Source: an uncultured Thiodictyon sp.
Lineage (GTDB): Bacteria > Pseudomonadota > Gammaproteobacteria > Chromatiales > Chromatiaceae
Assembly: GCF_903828115.1 (NCBI RefSeq)
Contig: NZ_CAIKKU010000177.1
Coordinates: forward strand, 1 to 35,283
Direction of reading: 5' to 3'
DNA: 35,283 nt
Shown: positions 1 through 8,161 of the stretch, piece by piece
Layout: every line of letters starts with the position of its first letter
Numbering within the stretch: the stretch's first letter is position 1
Translations under genes and position numbers: made by a program
Notes under the pieces: generated by a model
Databases searched by the model: none
What the model was told of the DNA's origin: nothing
The model's input: the letters and a program-made list of their open reading frames with translations, nothing else

Positions 1-193
1 GCGCGTGGATCTCCAACTCGCAGCCGTTGCAGGAGCCGGCGTCGACCTGGCGGATGGCGAGGCTGCGCCCGAGCCGGGCGTGGACGTGCCGCAGCAATTC
101 GATCCCCAGCCGCTCCAACTCCGCATCATCCGCCGCCGGCGCGGGTTCGGTGATGACGCCGGTTTTCAGGGATTGCTTCAGGATGCGGAACAT
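1..193 (-). CDS. hyfI: HyfI/NuoB-like Fe-S subunit of the Ehr complex (partial)
   Basis: The first 64 codons of a minus-strand gene are present; the rest lies beyond the window start. The protein begins MFRILKQSLKTG and reaches a CNGCELEIH motif near residue 58, typical of the NuoB/HyfI/HycG family that holds the [4Fe-4S] cluster corresponding to N2 of complex I, at the junction of the peripheral and membrane arms. It follows hyfG in the same direction, fitting the hyf order F-G-I, but is separated from it by repeat E1, whose hexamer array ends 18 bases upstream of the ATG. A possible ribosome site (GAGGG) lies in that short gap. Function is inferred from the family and context. Confidence 0.85.
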   Translation of the reverse strand, partial: MFRILKQSLKTGVITEPAPAADDAELERLGIELLRHVHARLGRSLAIRQVDAGSCNGCELEIHA

Positions 194-210
194 GGGGCGT
201 TACCCTCTGT

Positions 211-544
211 GTCGTTGTCGTTGTCGTTGTCGTTGTCGTAATCGGGGTAATCATACCGGCCAGGATTCTCTCGCACCTCGCCGTTTCGTTGTCCGAGCTT
301 TATAAGCATCGAAACGATCCGCAACAACATCGTTTTGGATCGATTGCGAGGCGCGAAGAAGTTGGTCTCGGGCGTGGCGATCGACGCCTTGCAAACGCTT
401 GGCGAGTTTGTACGCCCAGGCCACGTAGCGAATCGAAACCCGATAGACATCGAGCTGCTCATGGCCGAATTGCATTGCTTCTCCGATTACGACAACGACA
501 ACGACAACGACAACGATTACGACAACGACAACGACAACGATTGA
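211..544 (-). repeat. Element E1: hexamer-armed repeat carrying an IVP-like gene relic
   Basis: Left arm: four GTTGTC units followed by GTAATC (211-243). Right arm: four GACAAC, one GATTAC, then three more GACAAC units (about 487-540). The two arms are inverted repeats. Between them, on the minus strand, lies an ATG-started four-helix-bundle relic (separate entry). The element fills the gap between the hyfG stop codon (546) and the hyfI start (193). Its two ends match the core of the short copies E2, E3, E4, E6 and E7: GGAGAAGC before the ATG, and GTGCGAGAGAATCC near the far end. It looks like the least deleted family member in the window. Confidence 0.9.
251..475 (-). pseudogene. Four-helix-bundle (23S rRNA IVP/S23-like) protein, internally deleted
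   Basis: From the ATG at 475 the frame reads MQFGHEQLDVYRVSIRYV, then AYKLAKRLQGVDRHARDQLL and RASQSI. This matches helix 1 and the start of helix 2 of the four-helix-bundle family found in 23S rRNA intervening sequences, which is also the fold of Avd of diversity-generating retroelements. The expected next motif (PLNIAEG type) and helix 3 are missing. A helix-4-like segment, LRIVSMLIKLGQRNGEVREN, lies in another frame (about 265-335) and runs on into PGRYDYPDYDND plus Asp-Asn repeats encoded by the hexamer arm. Normal members are about 115-125 residues; this frame stops after 74. An internal deletion plus frameshift is the simplest reading. The family call rests on my recall of the motif, not a search. 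Confidence 0.75.
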
Positions 545-545
545 T

Positions 546-2147
546 CTAGAGATCCACCCCGGAATAGGAACCATTGACCGACTTGTTGCACACCGGAAAG
601 TCGGGCACGATGTTGCCCATGACCAATTGCTCCAGGCCCGGCCAGATGAACCAACTCGGGTCGCGCGGGAAGAAGCGGGCGATGCGCCCCTCGGCACCGA
701 AGCGCACGAAGCTCAAGACCTCGCCGCGCCAGCCCTCCACCAGGCCCAGGCCGACCGCCCCGGGCGCCGCCGCGGGCAGGGGCGTGGCGATGGCGCTCGT
801 GGGCAGGGTCTCGAGCAGTCGTTCCATCAGGGCCAGGCTGCCACGGACCTCCGCCATGCGCACCCGCACCCGGGCGGCCACATCGCCGTCGGCCTCGGTA
901 TGGACCTTGACCTCGAGTGTGTCGTAGGGCGGGTAGGGGTAGTCGTGGCGCAGGTCGAAGGGCAGGCCGCTCGCCTTGCCGACGTAGCCGGTGCAGCCCA
1001 GGGCTTGCGCCTGCTCGGTGGTCAGGCGCCCGGTGGTGATCAGGCGGTCGTTCAGGGATGGGTGGTCGTCGATGACATTGAAGAGCGGTTTGACGGCCTT
1101 GCGCAGGGCACTATGGTCGGCGTGCAGGCCCTGGTGCGCGTCCGCCGCCAGGTCGTGAACGACACCGCCGGGGACGATGGCGTCCATCATCAGGCGGTGT
1201 CCGAAGAGGGTGCGGCTGCGCCGCTGCCAGGCCTCGCGCAGGCGGGCGCACTGGACCAGGGCGAAGGTGAAGCCCACGTCGTTGCAGATGGCCCCGATAT
1301 CGCCCAAGTGGTTGGCGACCCGCTCGCGCTCGGCCATCAGGGCGCGCAGCCACAGGGCGCGGGGCGGGACCTCGCACCCGGCGGCGCGCTCCATGGCCTG
1401 GCAGGCGGCCCAGGTGTGGGCGACCGTGGAGTCGCCGCTGACCCGCCCCGCCAGCCGGGCCAACCCGGCGGGGTCCCGGCCTACGGCGATCTTCTCGATG
1501 CCCTTGTGGACATAGCCCAGGCGCTCCTCCAGGCGCAGGACCTCCTCACCCATGGCGTGGAAGCGAAAATGGCCCGGCTCGATGATGCCGGCGTGCACCG
1601 GGCCCACCGGGATCTCGTAGACGCCGCTGCCGTGGACCGGGACGAAGGGGTAGCCCGCGTCCGCGGGGGTGCGGGCGCCGGAGCGGCCGGCCGCCGGGAA
1701 CTCGGTGCGCAGCGGAAACTCGTCCGCCCCCCAGGCCTGGTGACGGGTCCAGCGGCGTGTCTCGCCGCTGAAGGAGACACCGGTCAGGTCGTGGCAGTGA
1801 CGCTCCAGGCGCTCCAGGCCCGGGTAGTAGGGTGTCTGGGACGGCAGCACCGGCTGTTGCAGCGCGACCGGCGTCTCCAGCAGCAGATAACCGCCCTGGT
1901 GCTCCAGGGCCGCGCGCACCACGATGAGGCTGGCGCCGGGCGCGCCGCCCGCGGTGTCCGGCGGATCGGCCCAGACCCCGGCGTGGCGCAACCCCATCCG
2001 CGCCCCGATCTTGGCCGCGCTGCCCCAGTCATGGGGGTTGAGCACCAACCGCCGGGCCGGGGGCAGGGACTGCAGGTCGTCTGCATGGGTGAGCAGGCGC
2101 TTGTCCGCCAGCCGGGTGAGGAACTCGAACAGCCAGTCGATCTTCAC
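546..2147 (-). CDS. hyfG: HyfG-like (NuoC/NuoD fusion) subunit lacking the NiFe cysteines
   Basis: 533 residues from a GTG at 2147 that overlaps the hyfF stop codon (GTGA), which decides this start over an in-frame ATG at 2228. An N-terminal NuoC-like part is followed by a NuoD/hydrogenase large-subunit part, recognisable from PVGPVHAGIIEPGHFRFH and the LEERLGYVHKGIEK segment. In group 4 [NiFe] hydrogenases two CxxC motifs bind nickel. Here the first position reads AGRVSGDSTVAHTWAACQ and the C-terminus ends CNKSVNGSYSGVDL, so neither CxxC is present. This is the hallmark of energy-converting hydrogenase related (Ehr) complexes, which couple an unknown redox reaction to ion transport. The repeat E1 begins two bases after the stop codon. 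Confidence 0.9.
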   Translation of the reverse strand: MKIDWLFEFLTRLADKRLLTHADDLQSLPPARRLVLNPHDWGSAAKIGARMGLRHAGVWADPPDTAGGAPGASLIVVRAALEHQGGYLLLETPVALQQPVLPSQTPYYPGLERLERHCHDLTGVSFSGETRRWTRHQAWGADEFPLRTEFPAAGRSGARTPADAGYPFVPVHGSGVYEIPVGPVHAGIIEPGHFRFHAMGEEVLRLEERLGYVHKGIEKIAVGRDPAGLARLAGRVSGDSTVAHTWAACQAMERAAGCEVPPRALWLRALMAERERVANHLGDIGAICNDVGFTFALVQCARLREAWQRRSRTLFGHRLMMDAIVPGGVVHDLAADAHQGLHADHSALRKAVKPLFNVIDDHPSLNDRLITTGRLTTEQAQALGCTGYVGKASGLPFDLRHDYPYPPYDTLEVKVHTEADGDVAARVRVRMAEVRGSLALMERLLETLPTSAIATPLPAAAPGAVGLGLVEGWRGEVLSFVRFGAEGRIARFFPRDPSWFIWPGLEQLVMGNIVPDFPVCNKSVNGSYSGVDL

Positions 2148-3682
2148 AGCAGGCGCGTCCCCGTAATCAGCCCGGTCGCCCGGTCCAGCCAGTTGGCCAG
2201 GAAGGCGGGGATCGCAAGCCCCAGCCACAGCACCAGCGTCAGGTGGACGGCGACCGGGATCATGTTGGCTGCGACCGGCTGCTGGCCCTCCGGCGGGGTG
2301 CCGTAGACCATGGGGTGCAGGTGCCGGAAGAGCCCCGCAAAGGCGACCGCGAGCCCCGAGAGCAGGACGAGCGTGAACCAGGGGGCGGTCTTCATGGTGG
2401 CCGTGAGCAGCAGGAACTCGCTCATGAAGACGCCGAAGGGCGGGAAGCCGGCGATCGCCGCGACCCCGATCAGGAGCGACCAGCCCACCGTCGGCTGGGT
2501 GCGGATCAGGCCGCGGATCTGCTCGATGGCCTGGGTGCCGGCGATATGGGTGGCATGACCGACGGTGACGAAGATGGCGGACTTGGTCAGTGAGTGCACC
2601 AGCATGTGCAGCAGGGCGCCGAAGGTGGCGAGCGGCCCGCCCAGGCCGAAGCCGAAGGTCATGAGGCCCATGTGCTCGATGGAGGAATAGCTGAACATGC
2701 GCTTGATGTCACGCTGGCGGTGCAGGAAGAGCCCGGCCACCAGGAAGGACGTGAGGCCGAAGCCCATCAGCAGGTAGCCCGCCAAGTGCGGGTTGTCGGT
2801 GTGCGCGAGCGACCCGTCCACCAGCATCTTGAGCCGCACCACGGCGTAGAGTGCGACGTTGAGCAGGAGCCCGGAGAGGACCGCGGACATGGGGGTCGGG
2901 CCTTCCGAATGGGCATCCGGCAGCCATTGATGCATGGGCACCAGGCCGACCTTGGTCCCGTAGCCCACCAGCAGGAAGACGAAGGCGAGCCGCATCACTG
3001 CCGGTTCCAGGCGCCCGGCCTCGGTATAGAGGGTGCTCCAGTTGAGCCCGGCGGCGGGGTCACTGATCACCTGTTGGGCGGCGAAATAGGTCAGCACGGT
3101 GCCGAACAGGGCGAGCGCGATCCCCACGCCGCAGAGAATGAAATACTTCCAGGCCGCCTCCACCGCCTCCGGGGTCCGGTACAGGGAAACCAGGAGGACC
3201 GTGGCCAGGGTCGCACCCTCCACCGCCACCCACATCACGCCCAGGTTGTCGGTGGTGAGCGCGACCAGCATGGTGAACATGAAGAGCTGGTACATGGAGT
3301 GGTAGGTGCGCAGCCGCCGCGGCCCGATGCGGCCGATCGCCAGCACATAGCGCATGTAGGGGCGCGAGAAGACGCTGGTGGTCAGTGCGACGAAGGCGGT
3401 CAGGACCACCAGATAGACATTGAAGGCATCGACCCGGAAGGGCAGGCCGAAGATGTCCCCCGCGAGCGAGCCGGCGATCGGTCCGTTGATCGCCCCGGGC
3501 CCGCCCAGGTCGCCGGGCAGGTCGCTGACCAGGGCTACCGACCAGGCCAGCCAGAGCGCCGCGGCGAGCGAGAGCGCCGAGACGCCCAGGTTGAACCAGC
3601 CGGCGAGCGGCGGCGGGCGGATCAGCCCGAGGATCAGGGCGCCCAGGAGCGGCGTCAGCAACACCAGGGTGAGTGCGTTCAC
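2144..3682 (-). CDS. hyfF: HyfF-like antiporter-type membrane subunit
   Basis: 512 residues with about 14 hydrophobic segments, of the NuoN/NuoM/HyfF proton-translocating family. Recognisable parts are VEGATLATVLLVSLYRTPEA, the broken-helix region GLVPMHQWLPDAHSEGP with its conserved Lys and His nearby, and FSYSSIEHMGLMTFGFGLGG. The start is GTG at 3682, overlapping the hyfE stop (GTGA); the stop overlaps the hyfG start in the same way. It is one of two antiporter-like subunits here, the other being hyfB; there is no HyfD-like third one in the cluster, unlike E. coli Hyf. Its likely role is ion pumping in the inner membrane. Confidence 0.92.
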   Translation of the reverse strand: MNALTLVLLTPLLGALILGLIRPPPLAGWFNLGVSALSLAAALWLAWSVALVSDLPGDLGGPGAINGPIAGSLAGDIFGLPFRVDAFNVYLVVLTAFVALTTSVFSRPYMRYVLAIGRIGPRRLRTYHSMYQLFMFTMLVALTTDNLGVMWVAVEGATLATVLLVSLYRTPEAVEAAWKYFILCGVGIALALFGTVLTYFAAQQVISDPAAGLNWSTLYTEAGRLEPAVMRLAFVFLLVGYGTKVGLVPMHQWLPDAHSEGPTPMSAVLSGLLLNVALYAVVRLKMLVDGSLAHTDNPHLAGYLLMGFGLTSFLVAGLFLHRQRDIKRMFSYSSIEHMGLMTFGFGLGGPLATFGALLHMLVHSLTKSAIFVTVGHATHIAGTQAIEQIRGLIRTQPTVGWSLLIGVAAIAGFPPFGVFMSEFLLLTATMKTAPWFTLVLLSGLAVAFAGLFRHLHPMVYGTPPEGQQPVAANMIPVAVHLTLVLWLGLAIPAFLANWLDRATGLITGTRLL

Positions 3683-4362
3683 TGGTCACCCCCCGTCTCG
3701 CGCAGCCGGTTGAGTCGGTCCACGTCGAGCGAATCGATGCTCTCGCGGATCTGCAGGAAGAAGACGCCGAACAGCACCATGGCCACCAATACGTCGAAGG
3801 CGACCCCCAGTTCCACCACCAGCGGCATGCCGCCGGTGGCCGAGACGGCGGCCAGGAAGAGCCCGTTCTCCATCGACATGAAGCCCAGCACCTGTGCCAC
3901 CGCCTGGGTGCGGAAGACCATCATCAGGAGCCCGATCAGGACCACCGCCAGGCTGATGGCGACGATGTTGCGGGTAAAGGTCAGTTCCTCCTGGATCATG
4001 GGCAGCACCAGCCAATAACTGAAGATCACCAGCGCGACCGCGGCCATGGTCACGAGCGTGGGGCTTTGCAGGGACTCGGTGTGCCGCTCCAACTCCAGGC
4101 GCCGCACCAGCCGATGCAGCATCCAGGGGATCAGCAGGGCCTTGAGCGCCAGCGTCAGGGCGGCCGAGAAATACAGGTGATGGATGTGCCCGGTCGCCGC
4201 CACCACCGTGGTCACGGCCGCCACCAGGGCGCCCTGCCAGGCGAAGGCATGGATCGCCGAGATCAGCCGATTCTGGGCCAGCAGCACGAAGGACAGGAAC
4301 AGCACGATCGCCGCCAGTACCAGCACCAATTGCTGGAGGAGCGGCAGCAGGCTCAGGTTCAT
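3679..4362 (-). CDS. hyfE: HyfE-like membrane subunit
   Basis: 227 residues from ATG 4362, which overlaps the hyfC stop (ATGA). The N-terminal part (MNLSLLPLLQQLVLVLAAIV onward) and the NuoK-like second half (SMENGLFLAAVSATGGMPLV, then ELGVAFDVLVAMVLFGVFFL) are typical of HyfE, which anchors the membrane arm between the NuoH-like and antiporter-like subunits. About seven membrane segments are visible. The frame is open well upstream of 4362, but that stretch lies over hyfC in another frame and has no membrane character, so I reject a longer start. Confidence 0.9.
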   Translation of the reverse strand: MNLSLLPLLQQLVLVLAAIVLFLSFVLLAQNRLISAIHAFAWQGALVAAVTTVVAATGHIHHLYFSAALTLALKALLIPWMLHRLVRRLELERHTESLQSPTLVTMAAVALVIFSYWLVLPMIQEELTFTRNIVAISLAVVLIGLLMMVFRTQAVAQVLGFMSMENGLFLAAVSATGGMPLVVELGVAFDVLVAMVLFGVFFLQIRESIDSLDVDRLNRLRETGGDQ

Positions 4363-5324
4363 GCCCCCACCTCCAGGATCACATGGCTCAGGAGCCCCAG
4401 CAGGGACAGCAGCAGGGCGAGATTGAGAAATTCCGGGGCGCGGAACAGTCGCATCTTGGCCAGCACCGTCTCCCCGACCGCCAGCACCGCCCCGAGTGCG
4501 GCGAGCTTGGCCAGCACCGCGGCCAGCCCGAGCCCCAAGGCGGCGGCGCCGAACCCGCGCCCGATCCCCCAGGGGAAGAAGACATTGGCGATCAGGGTCC
4601 CGTAGAGTAGCAGCTTGATCTGGGCCGACCACTCCATCAGGGCCAGGTGCCGGCCCGAGTATTCGAGCAGCATGGCCTCGTGGATCATCGTCAGTTCCAG
4701 GTGGGTGGTCGGGTTGTCGATGGGGATACGGCCGGATTCGGCGACCGCCACCAGGATCAGGCCGCCCAGGGCGAACAGATAGGATGGCCGCAGGACGAAG
4801 CCGTCGACCAGGTGATAATCGATGACGCTCGACAGGTTGGTCGAGTGGGCGGTCATGGCCAGGGTGAAGACCGCCATCAGCATGGCCGGCTCGGCCAGGG
4901 CGCCGATCAGCATCTCGCGCGAGGCCCCCATGCCGCCGAAGGCGGTGCCCACGTCCATGCCCGCCAGGGCCAGGAACACCCGCGCGAGCGCCAGGAGCCC
5001 CACCAGCACGATGATGTCGGCAATGGCCGCGGTCGGCAGGTCCACCACCAGCAGCGGCACGGTCGCCGCCGCCATCCAGGTGGCCGTGAAGACGATATAG
5101 GGCGCGGCGCGGAACAGGGGGGAGGCGGTATGGGCGACCCGCGCCTCCTTGGCCAGCAGCTTGTAGAGGTCCCGATAGGCCTGGAACAGGGGGGCGCCGC
5201 GGCGGTTCTGCAGCCGCGCCTTGACCTTGCGCACCCACCCGACCAGGAGCGGTGCCAGGGCGATATACAGGCACGACTGAAAGACCGCGAGGACCCAGCC
5301 GGGCAGGGTGAGGTAATTATCCAC
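4359..5324 (-). CDS. hyfC: HyfC-like (NuoH family) membrane subunit
   Basis: 321 residues from GTG 5324 (V/M-DNYLTLPGWVLAVFQS). NuoH family features are the early GWVRKVKARLQNRRGAP segment, the cytoplasmic loop DLYKLLAKEARVAHTASPLF, the segment SGRIPIDNPTTHLELTMIHE with conserved acidic residues, and about eight membrane helices. This subunit links the Fe-S arm to the pumping arm. It begins directly after repeat E2, so the leader of this part of the operon mRNA lies inside the element. The stop overlaps the hyfE start (ATGA). No strong Shine-Dalgarno precedes the GTG; the purine run AGAGAAA about ten bases upstream comes from the tail of E2. Confidence 0.92.
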   Translation of the reverse strand: MDNYLTLPGWVLAVFQSCLYIALAPLLVGWVRKVKARLQNRRGAPLFQAYRDLYKLLAKEARVAHTASPLFRAAPYIVFTATWMAAATVPLLVVDLPTAAIADIIVLVGLLALARVFLALAGMDVGTAFGGMGASREMLIGALAEPAMLMAVFTLAMTAHSTNLSSVIDYHLVDGFVLRPSYLFALGGLILVAVAESGRIPIDNPTTHLELTMIHEAMLLEYSGRHLALMEWSAQIKLLLYGTLIANVFFPWGIGRGFGAAALGLGLAAVLAKLAALGAVLAVGETVLAKMRLFRAPEFLNLALLLSLLGLLSHVILEVGA

Positions 5325-5338
5325 GGCCGTGGGTTTCT

Positions 5339-5512
<174 letters not shown>

Positions 5513-5516
5513 AGGT

Positions 5517-7556
5517 TCATGTGATGATCCATAAGAGTCCCACCAGGGTCGCCAGCGTCCAGCCGAGATAGACCCGGACGCTGCCCGATTGCAGCAGCAC
5601 CACCCGTCTGGCCGCCGACTCCACCGCCCGCGCGATCGGCAGATAGAGGAGCCCCCAGAAGCGGTCGCCGATATGCAGCCGATGGCGCAGTGTGCCGTCC
5701 TCTTGCCGGGTCATCGTTTCATCGATCTGGAACAGGAGCCCGAAGACCCGCCGGATCGGTTGGGCAAAGGCGGTGGCGGTGTACTGCATCCGCGGCGAGG
5801 GCGGCGCGAAACCGCAGTCCCAGGCATCGCCGCGGCGTATCCAGCGTACCGGTGCGCCGCGCGACCACAGATAGTTCAGGCCCCAAAAGACCGTGAGGCC
5901 GATCCCGGCGAGCATCAGCACGATCAGCGGACCGCTGTAGCTCGCGGTCTGCGGCGACACCGGGGTCAGCCACAGCCAACCATAGGCGCCGGCCTGGGGC
6001 AGTCCGCCGCCCAGGATCGCCCGCGGTACGGCGTCGATCAGCCCGATGACCCAGGTCGGGAAGACCCCGAGCAGCAGGCACAGGAGCGCCAGGAAACCCT
6101 GACCGGCCTGCATCCCCCAGGGCCCCGGGCGGGCGCGGCGCACATGGCGTGAGCGCGCCTGGCCGAGGAAGGCGACGCCGTAGACCTTGACGAAGGTCAC
6201 CGCCACCAGGGCCCCGGTCAGGGCCAGCACGGCGGAGGCGATGGGGATGAGGCTGCGCAGGACCCCGCTCTGGAGTTGCCAGGCCTGCAGCGCCGCCTGG
6301 AAGGTCAGCCACTCCGAGACGAAGCCGTTGAAGGGGGGCAGGGCGGAGATGGACAGGACCCCGACCAGGAAGAAGAGCCCGGTCCAGGGCTTGCGGCGCA
6401 AGAGTCCGCCCATCTGGTCCAGGTCGCGCTCGTGGGTGCTGTGCAGGATGGCCCCGGCACCCAGGAACAGGAGCCCTTTGAACAGGGCATGGTTCAGGCA
6501 GTGATACAGGGCCGCGACGAAGGCGAGGGCCCCGAGTGAGCGGTAGCCGGTGCTGAGGAACACGAGGCTCAGGCCCAACCCGATGAAGATGATCCCCAGG
6601 TTTTCGACCGAAGAATACGCGAGCAGGCGCTTGAGATCCGTCTGCAGCAGGGCCGCGAGCACCCCGAACAGGGCCGAGAGGCAGCCGATGATCAGGACTA
6701 CCACCCCCCACTGCCAGGGGAACTGCCCGATCAGGTCGAAGACGAAGCGGATGAACCCATAGACGGCGACCTTGAGCATCACCCCGGACATCAGGGCCGA
6801 GATGTGCGACGGGGCCACCGGGTGCGCCTCCGGCAGCCAGGCGTGCAGCGGCACCAACCCCGCCTTCATGCCGAAGCCCATGAAGGCGAGGGCGAAGGCG
6901 ACCCCGGCCCAGATCGGCGGCAGTTCGGCGGCGCGCAGTTCGCTGAAGGAAAAGCCGGTGCCGAAGGCCGCCAGTACCCCGTAGCCGAGCAGGATCATGA
7001 GCCCGCCCACATGGGCCATCAGCAGATAGAGGAAGGCGGCGCGCCGGTTGGCGCTGTGCTCGTGGTGATAGGCGACCAGGAAATAGGACGAGAGCGACAT
7101 CAGCTCCCAGGCGACCATGAACAGGAAGGCGTCGTCCGCCAGCACCACCATCAACATGCCGGTCAGGAAGAGCCCGCTGAAGCCGCCCAGGGCCGTCAGT
7201 GAATCGTGTCCGTGCTCGAAGCCGCGGACATAGGCCGGGGCATAGAGCCCAACCGCGCAGGTGACGACCCCGATCAGCAGCAGAAAGAACCCGGCCAGGG
7301 CATCGAGCCGCACATGCCAGGGCAGCCAGGGCAGGCCGAGCGGCAGTGTCGTCTGAACCGTACCGCCCAGCGCCAGGGCGATCAGCCCCGCCGCCAGGGC
7401 CGCGAGCCCGGCCAGCCCGAGCAGCGGGGTGGCCGCCAGCCGCAGGGTTGCCGGCACCCGCTTGGCGAGCAGCGAGACCAGCGTGGAGGCCAGGGCCAGG
7501 ACTACCGCGAGCCCGGCGAGGGCCAGGGCCTGTTGCATGGTCACGGCGCCGCTCAT
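5517..7556 (-). CDS. hyfB: HyfB-like (NuoL/M) antiporter-type membrane subunit
   Basis: 679 residues from ATG 7556, which overlaps the upstream regulator's stop (ATGA). The NuoL/HyfB antiporter core includes VAWELMSLSSYFLVAYHHEH with the conserved glutamate, GMKAGLVPLHAWLPEAHPVA with Lys and His residues of the proton path, and LLAYSSVENLGIIFIGLGLS. The C-terminus carries an extra hydrophobic segment after a cytoplasmic loop (RGDAWDCGFAPPSPRMQYTA), as in HyfB/HycC. A second possible start is the ATG at 7539. It is the first structural gene of the Ehr-like operon and is followed by element E2. Confidence 0.92.
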   Translation of the reverse strand: MSGAVTMQQALALAGLAVVLALASTLVSLLAKRVPATLRLAATPLLGLAGLAALAAGLIALALGGTVQTTLPLGLPWLPWHVRLDALAGFFLLLIGVVTCAVGLYAPAYVRGFEHGHDSLTALGGFSGLFLTGMLMVVLADDAFLFMVAWELMSLSSYFLVAYHHEHSANRRAAFLYLLMAHVGGLMILLGYGVLAAFGTGFSFSELRAAELPPIWAGVAFALAFMGFGMKAGLVPLHAWLPEAHPVAPSHISALMSGVMLKVAVYGFIRFVFDLIGQFPWQWGVVVLIIGCLSALFGVLAALLQTDLKRLLAYSSVENLGIIFIGLGLSLVFLSTGYRSLGALAFVAALYHCLNHALFKGLLFLGAGAILHSTHERDLDQMGGLLRRKPWTGLFFLVGVLSISALPPFNGFVSEWLTFQAALQAWQLQSGVLRSLIPIASAVLALTGALVAVTFVKVYGVAFLGQARSRHVRRARPGPWGMQAGQGFLALLCLLLGVFPTWVIGLIDAVPRAILGGGLPQAGAYGWLWLTPVSPQTASYSGPLIVLMLAGIGLTVFWGLNYLWSRGAPVRWIRRGDAWDCGFAPPSPRMQYTATAFAQPIRRVFGLLFQIDETMTRQEDGTLRHRLHIGDRFWGLLYLPIARAVESAARRVVLLQSGSVRVYLGWTLATLVGLLWIIT

Positions 7557-7861
7557 TGGCCGGGCTCCGACGGGGGCATGGGCCGCGGCTCGGGGGTCGG
7601 CGACGGGGCGCTCGCCGCCGTCTTCAAGCGCACCCCGCGCCCGCCGCCGCCGCTCGGTGAGCCCTCGGCGATGAACTCGACCCCGACCCGCTCCAGGGCC
7701 TCCACCAGCTTTACCAGCGAGTCCACGTTCCCGCGCACCGTGCCCTCGCTCGCCTCCCTGCGCTGTATGGTCGGCAGCGACAGCCCCGCCGCCTCGGCGA
7801 GGCGGCGCTGGTCGAGACCCAGCAGGGCGCGGGCGGCTCGGAGTTGGGCGGCGGTGAGCAT
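7553..7861 (-). CDS. Small XRE-family helix-turn-helix regulator
   Basis: 102 residues from ATG 7861 (MLTAAQLRAARALLGLDQRR). The helix-turn-helix spans about residues 5-60, with the recognition part LAEAAGLSLPTIQRRE, followed by LVKLVEALERVGVEFIAEG, typical of short single-domain XRE repressors. The tail is low-complexity Gly/Pro/Ser. Its stop overlaps the hyfB start (ATGA), so it is translated in the same transcript and may autoregulate the operon; that role is inference. A longer in-frame start at 7930 adds 23 residues without family character. Element E3 lies about 140 bases upstream, in the probable promoter region. Confidence 0.8.
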   Translation of the reverse strand: MLTAAQLRAARALLGLDQRRLAEAAGLSLPTIQRREASEGTVRGNVDSLVKLVEALERVGVEFIAEGSPSGGGGRGVRLKTAASAPSPTPEPRPMPPSEPGQ

Positions 7862-8003
7862 GTGCAGGACATCGGTTGTGATGCGTGGGACCTTAGAATA
7901 GCCAGTTTTGGCTTGAGGGGGCAAGGGCAAAACGTCGGCGCCGAGGGAATTGCCCCGTGCGGGGGGACGCTGGCCGAAGCCTGGGCGTCGCAGCCTGGCC
8001 CTC

Positions 8004-8111
8004 GTTGTCGTTGTCGTTGTCGTAATCGAAATCGGAGAAACGATGCACTTTGGGGTGCGAGAGAATCCGGGACACTACGATAATCTCGACAACGACAACG
8101 ACAACGACAAC
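8004..8111 (+). repeat. Element E3
   Basis: Left arm: three GTTGTC, GTAATC and GAAATC (8004-8033). Right arm: four GACAAC units (8088-8111). The core starts GGAGAAACGATG and encodes MHFGVRENPGHYDNLDNDND with no frameshift. The frame runs past the arm to a stop ending at 8237, 64 residues in all, overlapping the 3' end of psiE on the opposite strand. It lies between the 5' end of the XRE gene and the 3' end of psiE. The distal tail seen in E4 and E6 is absent here. Confidence 0.88.
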
Positions 8112-8161
8112 CCCGCCGAGACGTTAAGGCTCCGGGATGGCGAGTGGGGCTACCCCGAGCC

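Noticed and set aside
211-544. CRISPR array or simple microsatellite
   Set aside because: Units are six bases without spacers, so not CRISPR. The inverted arms, shared core and shared outer flanks go beyond a microsatellite.
251-697. 148-residue protein with a poly-valine stretch
   Set aside because: The frame runs out of phase through the end of hyfG and then reads the hexamer arm as Val-Val; only the part from the ATG at 475 shows family similarity.
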